Notes under the pieces: generated by a model
Seen by the model: only the letters and a program-made list of their open reading frames with translations
Databases searched by the model: none
What the model was told of the DNA's origin: nothing
In this document: in pieces, positions 45,100 to 57,742 of the stretch
Layout of the letters: the number at the start of each line of letters is the position of its first letter
How positions within the stretch are numbered: the first letter of the stretch is position 1
Translations under genes and position numbers: made by a program
NCBI GenBank assembly: GCA_964023205.1
Contig: OZ026842.1
Location: forward strand, 6,362,408-6,426,407
Reading direction: 5' to 3'
Length of the DNA stretch: 64,000 nucleotides
Source: Lutraria lutraria
Taxonomy: Eukaryota > Mollusca > Bivalvia > Venerida > Mactridae

Positions 45100-46554
45100 G
45101 TTACTGCCAATTTGTTGAGTTTCTGTATTACTAAGCAAAGGTGTAAAATCACATTGCCTTATCATATTTTATTCTTCATAGTTTGTAATACTAATAACAC
45201 CTTCTCAATTACTTTTTTTCGAATAAATAAAAAAATTGTCTTTTCTCTTATGTTCTACTTTTAAGAGTTTTTTATATTTAAGAGATGTATAAAGTAAGAG
45301 CCAATCTCATATTTTCATTACAAATAGAAAAGATGATTACAAATACATATCAATAACAGATATAGATAAAACGAGTGTTTACTGTGTTAAGCCATTTGGT
45401 GACTTTGAAAAATTACATCTAGGTGACCCTTAGTGTAAGGAGCGCAACTAATGATCTTCATAATATTCTAATTCATGTTGTATTTTGATTTGCTTTGCTG
45501 CGCTTCGTGAGAAAAATAAATTTCAATTATAGTACCACTGACATCAATGATTAAAAAGAATTTAATCGGAGATATAACCGTAATGAATATAATTATATAC
45601 GTACTATAAAATTTCGTTACCACGAGCAGCACCAACCATATCTCGTGAAGTACTTATGGATTTTAGGCTTTGTTGTTGTTGTTGTAGATTGTCTTACAAA
45701 ACTATTCTGTGTATTACTATGTTAAACTTTATAGGAGTGACAATTACGTGCATAAAATCTTGGTATGATTTAGCTCTCTCTATGTTACAGATATGTTGAA
45801 GAGCCATACCAGGTGAGCCAAAGTCACAGGAGGAAAAGGACGACGCTTAAAAGAGCTGAAGCCATTGTATCTAAAAGCGTCGGTGCTCGTTTTCAGACAG
45901 TTGATATTGATAAATTAGCGTAACAATTAGGATATGATCTACACCTTACGAAAATACAACCAATGCTATTTACATAGATTGGAATATGGTAGGAGACCCT
46001 CGGACCATTAGTACACAAACTATCATACCGGGGAGGTGGGACTTGAACAAACTCCTTTTGTGGAGAATTCTAACTCAATATGCGCTCTAGTATTAATATT
46101 TACAATTAGATGCATTGCACATCAAAGGTGTGAATATTGGAATATATACATGTACGTATACATTCCAAAGGTCTGATACACCACAAGCAAATAAACTCAT
46201 TCAATCAAGATTTCACAAATATTTCAGCCAGATCCGCCCATTTGACGTAAGGTCTATGAATAATTGTACTTTTTAAACGCCTTCTAGATCGTGACCAATC
46301 GTAGCTACTAGGGCATTTCGATAACTGATATACTTAGTATACTTTTCTTTAGACAAACGTGACATGAATCTGTTGTACGTTGTTCTAGATTAAATGCAAG
46401 ATGAGCAACATTTGCAGCGGTTGTACGGTGAGCGGTTATATGTACATTATTATAAGGAGCCGGTACGTCGTGATGTAGACTGGCGATACTGAGATAAACA
46501 TTTCTAATAACACCATTATCGGATACATAAACTGCTAAACAATTTACATAAACT
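45100..46554. other. Downstream of FMO copy A, no gene seen
   Basis: A run AATAAATAAAAAA at about 45221 could be the old polyadenylation signal of copy A. Otherwise no recognisable gene or repeat with a partner in the window. Confidence 0.4.
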
Positions 46555-46558
46555 TTAA

Positions 46559-47075
46559 AGGGGCATGCCCAGGAACTGCTGTGTCTTTTTTTTCGTACAC
46601 CAAAAATGCGTTTGTCATTTGTAAAACCAATTATTACCGAAAAGTCAAAGAAGAATGTCCGCTAAAAAATGACCCTATAACGCGCGCGCCGGTATTTGTA
46701 TGTCGGTTTGAATAAAAGGCTTACAGCCTTTTATTAACGACAACGATATTTCCAATACATCTGAGAGTTTAACTGAGCATGTGCGCTGCCTTTCAAGCGA
46801 ACATAACATGAGAAATACTTACCATTTCAGTTTGTTGACATTATTTCCACGATATTTTCGGTTTTGACAGATACCGAAAGGGTCGAGTTGTGAAAATGAC
46901 GAATAATTTCTGAAGCCGAAATCGGCAGGTTTTGTAAATCTTGAAATGTGTATTTTGAGTAAACTAGTGGGATGTTTTGTAAATATTTTACAGGACTTTC
47001 ATTAATTGATTTAGGCATTAAAATGATACCAATTTGATTGATATTTGAGACGCTTCAGTTCCAGGGCATGCCCCT
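46559..47075. mobile_element. 517-bp TIR element with TTAA target site, AGGGGCATGCC family
   Basis: TIRs AGGGGCATGCCC and GGGCATGCCCCT, flanked by TTAA on both sides (46555-46558, 47076-47079). An inner stem (AATAAAAGGCTTACAGCCTT) lies near 46720. A 63-codon ORF on the minus strand has no recognisable domain. The other copy is 42303-42705. Confidence 0.85.
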
Positions 47076-47317
47076 TTAAAAGAACAAAAACTTAAAATTG
47101 ACAAAAACATAAAATTTTAAATGATTCCATAACCTCCGAACAAAAACAACATAAACGCTTCTGATTATTTATATGCATGCAAGCGTATTTGAATACGATG
47201 AATTTGTAAACAAATTAATGAAGACAATGCAAATTTACATGAATGAGGTAAGACCTTGCACTTAATAGACCTAATATAAAAATAACTTTATTAATTTATT
47301 CCACTGTTGTTATTCGA

Positions 47318-47625
47318 CAGCTATAGCCAATTCAAGGCAGCCACAGAGAGAGAGAGAGAGATAGGGAGGGAGGGAGAGACACGGGAGTACCGGGTATTTG
47401 CATCCCTACTTTTATTTCGAAGTTGTTTCTGGTTCTTTAACGTGCCCGGTGTAAAGCACCGATCCACGCCTCACCCCTTCTTCCAGTGATTGTTTATACA
47501 CAGTACTTGGCTTGGAAAACTGAAAAAGCGTCCCTGAGAAATTGGGAAGACGGAACCGAGTTCAATCCCACGGCCTTTCGTTCAGTAGTCCAGCGCGTTA
47601 CCACAAGACCAATGATTAACCCCTA
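47318..47625 (-). repeat. tRNA-derived SINE, type 2, with a GA microsatellite
   Basis: Body and tRNA-like head (CAGCGCGTTACCACAAGACC on plus) as in 13950-14252. A (GA)n tract at 47345-47362. Confidence 0.72.
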
Positions 47626-47665
47626 CAACACTCACTTTATGAAATACATATACATTTTTTGTAAG

Positions 47666-47771
47666 TCAAATTTGTGTTAGCGACCGCCTCCGAATACATA
47701 CCGCCCTGTGAATAAAGGCCATATTATGTTTTTCCGTACGGTGGCTTTTGCTCACAAGTTTGACCGTTTAT
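47666..47771. mobile_element. TIR element, CAGTCAAACCTGTG family (diverged)
   Basis: Left AAGTCAAATTTGTGTTAGCG, right CTCACAAGTTTGACC. Confidence 0.6.
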
Positions 47772-49970
47772 GAGTATGTTTACTTCATGGTGGAGCATGT
47801 AGGACTGACATGTATAATCTTTTTCAAAGCATACACTACTTCATAGATGCATATAAACAAAGCAATTAGCCGTACAGGAAGAATATGTGGTAATAATGCA
47901 CAATTAACTGTTCTAGATAAACAACCAATGTAAACAACATATACAACTCAATACAACAAATTCATACGTATTTTGACAAATTATCGTCGAATGGTAATGC
48001 ATTGCTCATTTTAATAAAACATGTACGTTCAAGCTTTATCATAATATATTCAAAGGCACGTACTTGAATTAACGTAGAGATGAATTGGGAAGAGGCAAGT
48101 AGTGACAGTTTACTTTGAGATATGAACATCTCTGCTTAAATCAAAGTACTGAAAATACTCATGGAAGCTGAACTACATACACAACTGTAACTACTCGGGC
48201 ATTTCCGTAACTGAGAAATACGGTTATGTGGTTTCCGGTCACTACTTTTTCAACACTAGATATCCGTTGTCAAGACTCATTCTCAGAATTACCGACTTTC
48301 ACACGGGCTTATCGTTCGCGATCGATAAAATCCTAATGAAGGAGAAACAGGTTTTTTTAGGGTCAGTCATGATGGAAAGTAGCACATGAACACAACAATA
48401 AAATGGCGACCTAGCTGTTTATTATGTCCGAGAAAAATTTCTTTAGAACAACACCAAGGAGTCCCAATTGAGACTTGCACTGCAACATTGAACGGGCACC
48501 TGTTTAAAATATCCTAATGTAGCAAAAACAAGTGAGCCAAAATGGCCCTATATCGTTCACCTGTGAACAACTACACAATAATTAATGATAATGAATGTGT
48601 TATTGTACGGCGACGGAAGTACTATGTGGAATGCAACTTCATGCACCGATATAGATTACTGATAGTGCCCGAAATATCTGCAATGGTCATCACGTGATAT
48701 AAACAAAACAGAGATAGAGCGAGCTTGATAAACAGCGACGGAATGAATCTGCCCATCTGTCAATAAACGAATCTAGTCCAGTCCTGCTATAGTAAACAAA
48801 CATGGCGTTGAATTTAGTACACTATCAAGCATTGTGTTATATTACTGAGGATGGAGCAAAACTAATTTTTAAGTGGTGTCCATGTGTATATACAGACTGT
48901 AATATTCAAGTTGGTAATTGGTCCGAACGACAATCAATAGCTTACTGGTCAAGTCTAGTGTATCTTGATGTTTGGTAGTCCGAATAGTCTTGCTCTTGAA
49001 AATGCAGCCGAAACTATTTATACCAAAGGACGTTGAATCGCGAGCGTGGACACTGACTTGTTTACGCAATTGTCATTAATTAAATATCGATCGATTTCGT
49101 AGCTCAACACAAAAAAATCCGATCAGGTGAGAAGTTATGACTTAATTGGTTCGACATAGATGGTCACTTTACAGTTAAAAATCTACGCTTGGACAGTTAA
49201 ACCAGGTTTTTACGATAACGTACGTACCCTCAGACAACGAATTATAGTATTTTTGGAGATTTTATTCAAATATTTAAATGCATTCCAGCAGATATTGCAA
49301 CGTTTGACATGACATGATAATTTTCTCTGATTTTAAGGTGGACTGCCTAATTATTGAGTACCTCGTTAATTGTAAAACAATATAACCAGATTCATGAAAC
49401 GTCAACGACTTGTCTTTTTGATCGAGTAGATGATCACTTTAGTTTCGGGATCAGTTTAGTCAAAATAACAAATTCACAAGTGTGCATGCCTATAAGTTTC
49501 CATAAAAGATCGGAAAATCTTAGGAATTTGTGGTATAATTTTTGGGTGGAAGTGATTTATTATTCATAGCTATGATTTTTGCGGCTAGTACCTAAACTAG
49601 TCATTTCATGACCCAAGTTCTTCTTGCAATTATCCATTATATATTGTTTTACATATACATCTAGCACATTTTTACACTTTCACAGAATGTTTGTCAGTAG
49701 TAGGGTATGCCCCTTTAAGTCCATGTATTCGCGACAACAGGTCTAAAAGATTATGTTGTTTATGATGGTGCAGATTTAGGGACGGTCTGGTGTTAATGAT
49801 TTAATTGCTTCAATGATTTAACAGTCGGACAGACCAAAAACTATATGCCCCCGACCTATCAATACTGGGGCATAATTATAATCTTTAACCTGTCTGGCTG
49901 TTTGTTCGTATTATACTTTATTCTTTCCTATGCAATCAAAACGCTTCCATCTGTGTCTTTTAGAAATTTC
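47772..49970. other. Upstream of FMO copy B; repeat heads, no gene seen
   Basis: At 48525-48560 a repeat head CAAAATGGCCCTATATCG; at 49705-49718 a lone TIR-like TATGCCCCTTTAA. An ORF from ATG 48802 (about 58 codons) and one at 48869-49069 (minus) have no recognisable domain. Confidence 0.4.
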
Positions 49971-49974
49971 ATTT

Positions 49975-50139
49975 ACATTGAAACAATATTTTCCTACCAT
50001 TAACCTCATTGAAAACGACTACAATATTTTCCTATCATAACTCGAATACGATAACGAGGACAAGGCCGAATATTCGCGGCAAAAAGATAAAACAAGCGAT
50101 AACGTTTGAGAGTATAACTCGTTTAATTGTCTTGGAAAT
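49975..50139 (+). promoter_or_regulatory. Probable promoter region of FMO copy B
   Basis: Two blocks are conserved between the upstream regions of copies B and C although the sequence between them is not: ACAATATTTTCCTACCATTA plus CATTGAAAACGACTACAATA (49984-50030), and CGATAACGTTTGAGAGT (50099-50115), about 25 bases before the ATG. The same blocks are at 57371-57420 and 57546-57562. Conservation suggests regulatory or 5' UTR function; no TATA box position is certain. Confidence 0.45.
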
Positions 50140-50290
50140 ATGGGCGATAAACGTATATGTATCATAGGAGCAGGTCCGTCAGGAATGGCGACATTGTTTC
50201 AGTTTGCCAAGTTGGACGGCATGCCTGATGTTGTGTGTTTTGAGAAACAAAAAACGTGGGGAGGTTTGTGGAATACGTCCTGGAAAACTG
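50140..50290 (+). CDS. FMO copy B exon 1
   Basis: Residues 1-51; FAD-binding GAGPSGMA at 10-17. Start chosen because it directly precedes the Rossmann strand (KRICIIG) and aligns with copy C. Donor GTGAGT. Confidence 0.92.
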
Positions 50291-53200
50291 GTGAGTCATT
50301 TATCTGGTAATATGCATTCCTCGTGATATTGTAATGTCGCAATATTAAATAAATGACTGCAATGCGTTAAAAGTCGATCATAGGATGCAAAGTATCATTA
50401 GATGAACAATATATAAACAGTACCTCAATATACATCTGTTTTTAACGGCCTATTCGACAGCTATGGTAATTTCAGAGCCGCCATGGAGAGTGGAGAGGAG
50501 ATTAAGAGAACTGGGTATTTATTTCTCTACTCTTTTCAAGGTTTTCCTGGTTCTTGATCGTGCTCGATGGAAAGCACTGATACACGCCTCATCCGTATCC
50601 TGTGATTTTCTTAACACGGTATTTGGCTCTCGGTGGACACTGAAAAAGCGTCCTTGAAATATCGAAAGACGGAGCCGAGATTCGCCCCCACGGCCTTTCG
50701 ATTGGTAGTCCTGGACTTTACCAAAAGACCACCGATCCAAATGATCTCTTGTGGAGATATTGGCTTTTATTCCCCAGCTGCTAAAGTTACTTGTGGGGTT
50801 CCCCAGGGTTCTATTTTAGGTCCTCTTTTATTTTTAGTATATGTTATTGACATGACCTCAGTTATTTAAAAAAATACTTTTATATGCAGATGATTCTGCA
50901 ATTCTTGTAGCAGGTAAAGACAGGTCTATTATTGAACAAGTAGTGTCTTTAGTCTGGTTCCCGTCGTACTATAGTATTTTAGAACGTGATCCAACGTAGT
51001 GCCTAGTAATCCGGACTAGACGTGTCCTTAAACTGGTTCCCATTGACTTATGTGTACAAAACCAACAGGTACGGCCTAATATTGGTCAATTTCGATCGGA
51101 ATCCGGGCAGATTTCTGCCCGGGGGATCTCGCGAGACTTTTCATTATCGATGCACATTTCGCGCGTAATTTAAATAATAGATAAAGATTAGGGAACTGGA
51201 TAGTTATTTTCTGATCTTGGTCGTTGGAACACTTAATTAAGAAACATTTAAATACACACAGCGTACTTAAATGTATTTTGAAATAGAATACCGACCCTTA
51301 AAAAATATATTTAAGAAATAGTTTTAAAATCGAGTACTCGGTGTGGGAGAATTTTTTTCACATATGTAGATTTTTATAATTTTGATTATTATTTGTTGAA
51401 CTGTCAAATTACATCAATCACCGTACACAATTGCAACTTATTGAGTGTTACAACCTGATTGTATATTTTTATAAAATTTATATAAATATGCGATGCTTAT
51501 AAATTAAAAAGTCGTGCCTCACTTCCTGTAGCCTTATAAGGGAGAACTATTTTATGGATCATTTCACCGAAGGTAGTCAATATATTCTTTAGCACTAGTG
51601 CCTGATACCATGTTAAATTTACAATATACAGCATATATCATAATCTTACTCCTAATTTATTTATTTCAGTTCTGTAAAGTCAGATGTTAACAAAAGAGAA
51701 ATTCAAGTCACAAGAAATAACTCAAAACGTCACTTGACATATACTGATATACATTTCGTATATAAGATATATATTTTAATTGTAGAAAAAGAAAACTATG
51801 TTTTAAAGGAATTAAGACATATTAGACCGAACGATGCATATATATTATATACATTTGATTTTATAAAAAGAAAATAATTTAACAATAAAAAATGAAATAA
51901 GGCATTAATTGATATCTTTTAAGATATGCATCTTTGATATATTATAGGACTACACTGTAACGAATATTCACATAGTAACTTCCTGCATCTATATTTCTTT
52001 ATTTGAATAAAAGGTATCAATGAGGTATTCAAATATTAGCACTAACATCTCCGCGTGCATTTATCAGATGTACGGAAATCCCCGATATTTCGCGAACGAA
52101 CAGCAACCAATGAAATAGCTAAAACGGGTTGACAAATCAGATCGCTGGATATTTTAGACCGTACCTGTTCCTTTGGTGCACTGCAACATGGAACGAGAAC
52201 CAGTTTAAAGTGTCCTGTGATCTTCTGTCAGATAGTGATTGGCTTATAGCTAATAAACTATACCTTCAATTAGGAAAAAATCATAATCAATACGTTTTGG
52301 TTCTAAACCTAAAATGAGAAACTCTTGATTCATTAAACATATCTTGCAATGGGGTTCTAAACATTCCTTCAGTCTTGTATCTTAGTACAGTGATAGTTCT
52401 TTGTCTTTTGAAGATATGGGCAAATCTTTTATTTTAAGGCAACGGGCTTGGATATTAGGTCAAATCAAGTTTCGCCAATTTATAGATTTAAAAACTAAAC
52501 CATAACTATATACTAAAATAAACCCACTGTATAAAGTGCATTGCAAGTGATTTGAGACAATTATTACATTTGATTGGTTTTATATATATATGGAATATAT
52601 TACAACAAATAGCCTTAAAATCACTATAAATGTATAATGCAGGGAGTTTCAGACAATAAACCTATCATTTTTCCTTTATGACCAGATTTAGGGTACATGA
52701 TTGTTTTTCAATCCCTTAAGTTAAATCACTTTTTTATGCTGGTTGTAAGTTGTGGAATGTTTTACCTCCCAGTCTTAAAACAACACTCCAATAAATGATT
52801 TTAAAAAAACTAAGTTAAGGCTATCTTTTTAGAAACTAGTACTTTACTGTAATATTTTACTTATGATCTAATTGTAATTTTAGCCATATCAATGGTGTTG
52901 GTGTTTTTGTGATATCTTTTATCTTCATGATAATTATGGTTTAATGTTAATTATCATTTTAATAAGCATATTATTAATTATTCATTATCTGTGATCCAAG
53001 TCATAACCATCTGAGATTACATGTATATCTTAACAGTAAAAAACCTCTCTGTGTCAGTCAGAAATATTGTGTAATCCCAGAATATATGTGATTGATATGG
53101 CATTTCTTATTTTATTTATATGTATCGTTAAGATCTACTTTTAATAATACGTGTTATCATCGTGTATATCATCGATTATTTAACCTATGTTTTATTTTAT

Positions 53201-55204
53201 TTATTGTTATATTTATCGTCTATTGTTTTTATATATGCCTTGTACATGATACATATATTTTGAATAAATATTATCATTCTCCATCCGACTGTCTTATTGT
53301 TAATAGCTTTTATTTCCAGGTGTTGATGAACATGGTGAACCCAATCATGCCAGTATGTACAGATATCTATGGTCGAATGGTCCCAAAGAATTATACGAGT
53401 TACCAGATTATACTTTTATCGAACATTTCGGGAAGCCGACCCCTTCATTCGCTCCTCGTCTTGCTGTTAGAGACTATTTGGAGGGTAAGATCATTGTTTG
53501 GAATGAAAATGCCTCTCTTGTTCCCTTACTTGTAAAAGGAAATATACCGGAAAGCATAATTGTTGAAATGAATTCAAATGGTGTTTTGAAATTGATAAAA
53601 TATCCATTCCACGTTAGCTAAAATTGGCTCATTCGAATCGAATCACTCTTGTGACCTTATGTTTTGAAATTCCTTTAAATATTACGCAAATTGTATAAAA
53701 TATACTTTACATGTACTTTGACACAATTATTAAGAAATATCATGTTGATACGAAAAGAAATGTATTTATTAGCATTATTCTGTTTTGTAATGTTTTCCAG
53801 GTCGATGGACAAAGAAAACATCTGCAAACATTGATTTGAAGACTTTCATTAACTTCAGTACTGTTGTCCGATGGGTAAAGTATGATGACAACACACATAG
53901 CTATACTGTCGTTGTTGAAAATCTGGAGACACGAGAAACTCGTGAAGAAATATTTACACATGTCATTGTCGCTACAGGTATCTACAGCACACCGTTCCTA
54001 CCGGATATCCCTGGAATGAACGACTATGTTGGTCGAGTGGTTCATTCCCATAATTTTAGGGATGCCAGTGATTTCAAGGGACAGAAAGTTCTCATCATTG
54101 GCGCCAGTTTGTCTGGAGAAGACACGGCTCTTCAGTTGATCAAATTCCAGGCTGCTAAGAAGATATACTTAAGTTATAAAACGATTCCAAAAAGTGCCAT
54201 ATGTACTCCCCCAAAGGAAATTGAAGAAAAACCTTTGGTTGTCAGAATGGATGCGAATAAAGCCTACTTCATTGATGGTACCGAAGCAGAAGTTGATTCG
54301 GTAATTCTATGCACCGGATACAAAAATCATTTCCCCTTCCTCGAAAGTCGGTTTAGAATACTGGAAAAGACTAGCCTATATCCACCCGATTTGTATATGG
54401 GTACTTTGTTCTACAAAGTAGGCAATAATAGCTTGTTCTATGTTGGCGTTCAACATCAGTTTTACACATTCACTTTGTTAGAAGCATTGGCCATCTGGAC
54501 ATGCAGGTAAACTTAAGGCGTTTTGGGTTGAATCTTTTAGCAAATATAAAGATTAAACTATTTATTGGTTTCAATTCAAGTGCATTCTATAAATAGCGGC
54601 TACACCATCAAGCTAACACTAACCTGTATGCAAAACGTATCCATATCCAAATTTGGATATTATCCATACGCGTCGGGGAAAATAGTGAGACTAAATAAAA
54701 TGGACTAGTTAAGAGTTATTATAAAACTCCATAAGTCTGGTGTACATATACTTATTTTAAAATAGTCTACCAGCGAGTATTTTAGTATCTACAGCTGATC
54801 GGAAACCCGACAGAAACTACCAATATATGCCATTATAAAACTTAGCCTTCCATTTCAGATACATTATTGGTGCACTGCAGGGAGAACCAAAAACTCAACA
54901 AGAAATGGATGAAGATTCCCAATCATGGGTGCAAAGAGCAAACTCACTCGTATCTGAGGACGATCTGGCCAATTTCCAAGCTTCTCATATCGATACATTG
55001 GTAGATAAATCGGAATATAACCTACAGTTGTCTAAACCTGGAATATTCGAAAAAGTGTTTAGGACCCGCAAGGGAACAGACGGCCTAGCAAACTACAGAG
55101 ACCACGTGTTTACAAGCGCTTATACCGGACAAACAGGACTGAAACAAACACCTTTCATGCTCAATTTTGATGATAGTTTGGACGCTTTTGTTAACGCTAA
55201 TTAA
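50140..55204 (+). CDS. FMO copy B: Tmm-like flavin-containing monooxygenase, intact, 4 exons
   Basis: NADPH- and FAD-dependent class B monooxygenase, expected to oxygenate small amines or sulfides; trimethylamine to its N-oxide is the inferred reaction because the protein resembles bacterial Tmm. Exons 50140-50290, 53320-53484, 53801-54506, 54859-55204 (151, 165, 706 and 346 nt) join to 455 codons plus stop, the usual Tmm length. Motifs: FAD GAGPSG (10-15), [11 protein letters not shown] (35-45), [13 protein letters not shown] (62-74), FMO signature [11 protein letters not shown] (181-191, Tyr for Phe at its first position), [13 protein letters not shown] (206-213), LCTGY (275-279). All junctions are GT-AG with phases 1, 1, 2. 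No signal peptide or C-terminal membrane anchor, so cytosolic, unlike vertebrate microsomal FMOs. A candidate AATAAA is at 55981. Confidence 0.93.
50448..50735 (-). repeat. tRNA-derived SINE, type 2, in FMO copy B intron 1
   Basis: CCTATTCGACAGCTATGG at one end, tRNA-like end with TCCTGGACTTTACCAAAAGA. It sits about 160 bases into the intron, as the partial SINE does in copy C (57898). Confidence 0.72.
50736..52830 (+). mobile_element. Non-LTR retrotransposon fragment (reverse transcriptase), split by a TIR element
   Basis: 50736-50947 encodes [19 protein letters not shown] and, after a frameshift near 50868, the catalytic YADDSA-type motif ([20 protein letters not shown] in pieces). 52209-52330 continues with [14 protein letters not shown], and 52740-52830 has [10 protein letters not shown] and a Lys-rich end typical of RT C-termini. 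It is degraded (frameshifts, stops) and not functional. The element type is Jockey/CR1-like by motif style; the clade is uncertain. It lies in FMO copy B intron 1. Confidence 0.8.
50948..52208. mobile_element. 1.26-kb TIR element inserted in the reverse transcriptase
   Basis: Left TTTAGTCTGGTTCCCGT, right ACGAGAACCAGTTTAA (imperfect TIR of about 15), with a second TTAAACTGGTTCCCAT near the left end. AGTGTC is duplicated on both sides (50942-50947, 52209-52214). Joining the flanks through one AGTGTC continues the RT reading frame, which fixes the boundaries. No transposase seen. Confidence 0.8.
53320..53484 (+). CDS. FMO copy B exon 2
   Basis: Residues 51-106, with [13 protein letters not shown] and [11 protein letters not shown], strongly Tmm-like. 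Acceptor TTTCCAG, donor GTAAGA. Confidence 0.92.
53801..54506 (+). CDS. FMO copy B exon 3
   Basis: Residues 106-341: FMO signature, NADPH Rossmann motif and LCTGY. Acceptor TTTTCCAG, donor GTAAAC. Confidence 0.94.
54859..55204 (+). CDS. FMO copy B exon 4 with stop
   Basis: Residues 341-455, ending [15 protein letters not shown] at 55202-55204. Acceptor TTTCAG. Confidence 0.92.
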
Positions 55205-56470
55205 TTTACTGTCAATTTCTGGAGTTTCTGTGTTGCTAAGCGAAGATGTAAAACCACGTTGCTTCTTCATATTTTATTCTTCATAGCTTGTTATATTAGC
55301 AAGACTTTCTCATGATTTGTCATATGTTATTTTATCATGTTTAATTTTACTTAATCATGAAATAGAGCTCGTCCCATTTTCTTATCCAATCAGTGACAAG
55401 GATTTTTTTTTTTTTTTTGGCTTGCTCACCTTTATGGAATATAAAACTGGTGTTCTAATTCATAGTTTTGATGAAAGACTTAGTACCCACATGTTGAGCA
55501 CTAAGACGGTTAGAATGCATATTTGGGTGTTCTTCGGAATTAGAAACTCGAAGTGGTTTTCTGTATTAAGAATTATTGGGAATTACTAGAATCTTGCTTG
55601 TTCATTTTATCCTATTTTATGCCATAATGCTTAAGGGTATTGGTTTCAAAGGTTTGCTTCCTAATGTATGTGTACATTAATTACTGTTTATTGTGTGGTA
55701 AATGTTTAGAGAATCAGTGTTTTGTGATGTGGATACTGACATGGTTTTAATGTGCTTGAGGCATTATTTTCATAGTGAAGGCATTGTTTTATGTGCCTAA
55801 TCCCGTTAATTTGTTCCTAATTTTCACTGTATACTTTTTGCTAACATGTACTACAAAGTTTCTATCTCCACGATATATATATATATAAAACCAATCAAAT
55901 GTAATAATTGTCTCAACACACATATTCATTCTAACCTACATCTGACTGTATCGTCTAAATTACAGATTGCTTTTCCTACGGAAATAAAAGTTTTTTTTAA
56001 ATGCCCTTTTCTTTTATGTTCTACTTTTCAGTGTTTGTTTTAGATTTAAGAGATGTATAAATACAGAGTCCATCTCATATTCTTAGTGCACATATGACAT
56101 TGACTATGTATAAGTCACAATATAATTATATAGTTAAAATTCAAAACACAAAGTCTAATTCAGCAAATGCATAAATTGATACTGTTTATGACCCATTTTA
56201 ATTATTTTGTCGTTTTAAATTGCAAGGTCATGGATACATATTCTTTTAATGGTACGCATTTTATGACTAGATGCCCATGTAAAACCGATTTTGTGACACA
56301 AGAATGCAATTTCAGCATATAAGCATATAAAGAAAACACTTAACCATAACGATGTCAATATTAAGTTATAACTGCTCTAGACAAGCAACATAAGCAACTC
56401 ATACTAACAACATACAGTAATTTATTCAACAATTGAGCGGGTTTATACTTTTCATACATACCTTGATTAA
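55205..56470. other. 3' UTR and intergenic region after FMO copy B
   Basis: Contains a T homopolymer near 55389-55404 and AATAAA at about 55981. The ORF at 55317-55589 crosses the T-run and has no recognisable domain. Confidence 0.4.
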
Positions 56471-56813
56471 AGCCCCATTAGCTTTTTAAATTTAGTAATA
56501 CAGAACAGTAGATGTAATGATAGTAAAATATAAGAAATATATTTTATTTGCTCTGAAACATATTTACACAATGCATTCTTTTAGCCACATCTCGTAGAAA
56601 TGTTGTTACACGCCTTTTCTTATTTTTGCAATATCATTGAAAAAAATACTGTGCAATATTTCTATAAGTACTTTGTGAGTAAAAAAATAAAATTTCGGAA
56701 TGTTTCTAATTTTTTATTTTTTTTGCAAGTAAAAGTCAATTTCACTGATAAGATATCTTTCTAGGTAAAATAGGACCTACTTTAATTTTAACATAAAAAA
56801 TGCCAATGGGGCT
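56471..56813. mobile_element. TIR element, AGCCCCATTAGC family
   Basis: TTAA at 56467-56470; TIRs AGCCCCATTAGC and GCCAATGGGGCT; the right target site has decayed to TGAA. It lacks the hairpin present in 18857-19266. Confidence 0.78.
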
Positions 56814-57363
56814 TGAATTATTAGTAATGTGCGCCTTGAAAACAAAACACGCATACGAATTTAACAAAGTAAACAATCAGTTTAATTGTCATTCATTCAT
56901 CGTAAGTGAGTATTTCATTGCTAATTGAGATTATATATAAATATTTATGCTAATATATTCAGAGGAAGGTACTTCGCTTACTTTACTGATCAATTGGAAA
57001 GAGGAGAGTTGTTAGTCGTTTATAATAGGTAATGAACATCAGTGGGATGGGCTGGCTAGCACTCAGACACTTTATCTAGAAGGAACCAGGCCCCGTTCGC
57101 TTAAGTTACTAAATTCAAAAGAAGTTTCTAATATACAAGTAACACCCATCTTGAAATCAATACTAATATCTAGTTGAATAAACCGCATTCAAAATTAAAA
57201 AATCTTGTGAGCTTGATTTGAAGTGAAGTAAAAGAAAAAGTCTACACCTGCAATCATCAAAATTCATAATATATGTTCATTCCTGTACGGAACATGTGCA
57301 TTTTCAGTTCAGTGGGTCAAAAGTCACTGAGACATTGTGTTTCAGAAATCTTCTTTTTCAGTT

Positions 57364-57591
57364 GCATTAAAACAATATTTTTCCTACCATTATGCTCACT
57401 GAAAACGACTTTAATATTTTCATATCATAACTAAGAACGTTTAAAATTTTACTTCAACCTTATACAAAATTCTTGATCCGCCCAACAAACGCATTAAATA
57501 GCGAGAGCCAGCCTGAATAATTCGCATCATATAAGATAAGCACACGATAACGTTTGGGAGTTTAAAGTTTATATTCGTGATTGTTTGAAAT
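57364..57591 (+). promoter_or_regulatory. Probable promoter region of FMO copy C
   Basis: Carries the two blocks shared with copy B: ACAATATTTTTCCTACCATT with CACTGAAAACGACTTTAATA, and CGATAACGTTTGGGAGT. The DNA between them differs in length and sequence from copy B. Confidence 0.45.
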
Positions 57592-57742
57592 ATGAACGAT
57601 AAACGGATATGCATAATAGGAGCAGGTCCTTCAGGAATGGCGACATTATTCCATTTTGCTAAGTTGGAAGATATGCCTGATGTTGTGTGTTTTGAGAAAC
57701 AAAGTACATGGGGAGGTTTGTGGAATACATCTTGGAAAACAG
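57592..57742 (+). CDS. FMO copy C exon 1
   Basis: Residues 1-51, [17 protein letters not shown] onward; donor GTGAGT. Confidence 0.92.

Noticed and set aside
46827..47018. 63-codon ORF (MPKSINESPVKY) shared with 42346-42546
   Set aside because: Similarity is explained by the two copies of one TIR element; the reading frames differ by frameshift and no domain is seen.
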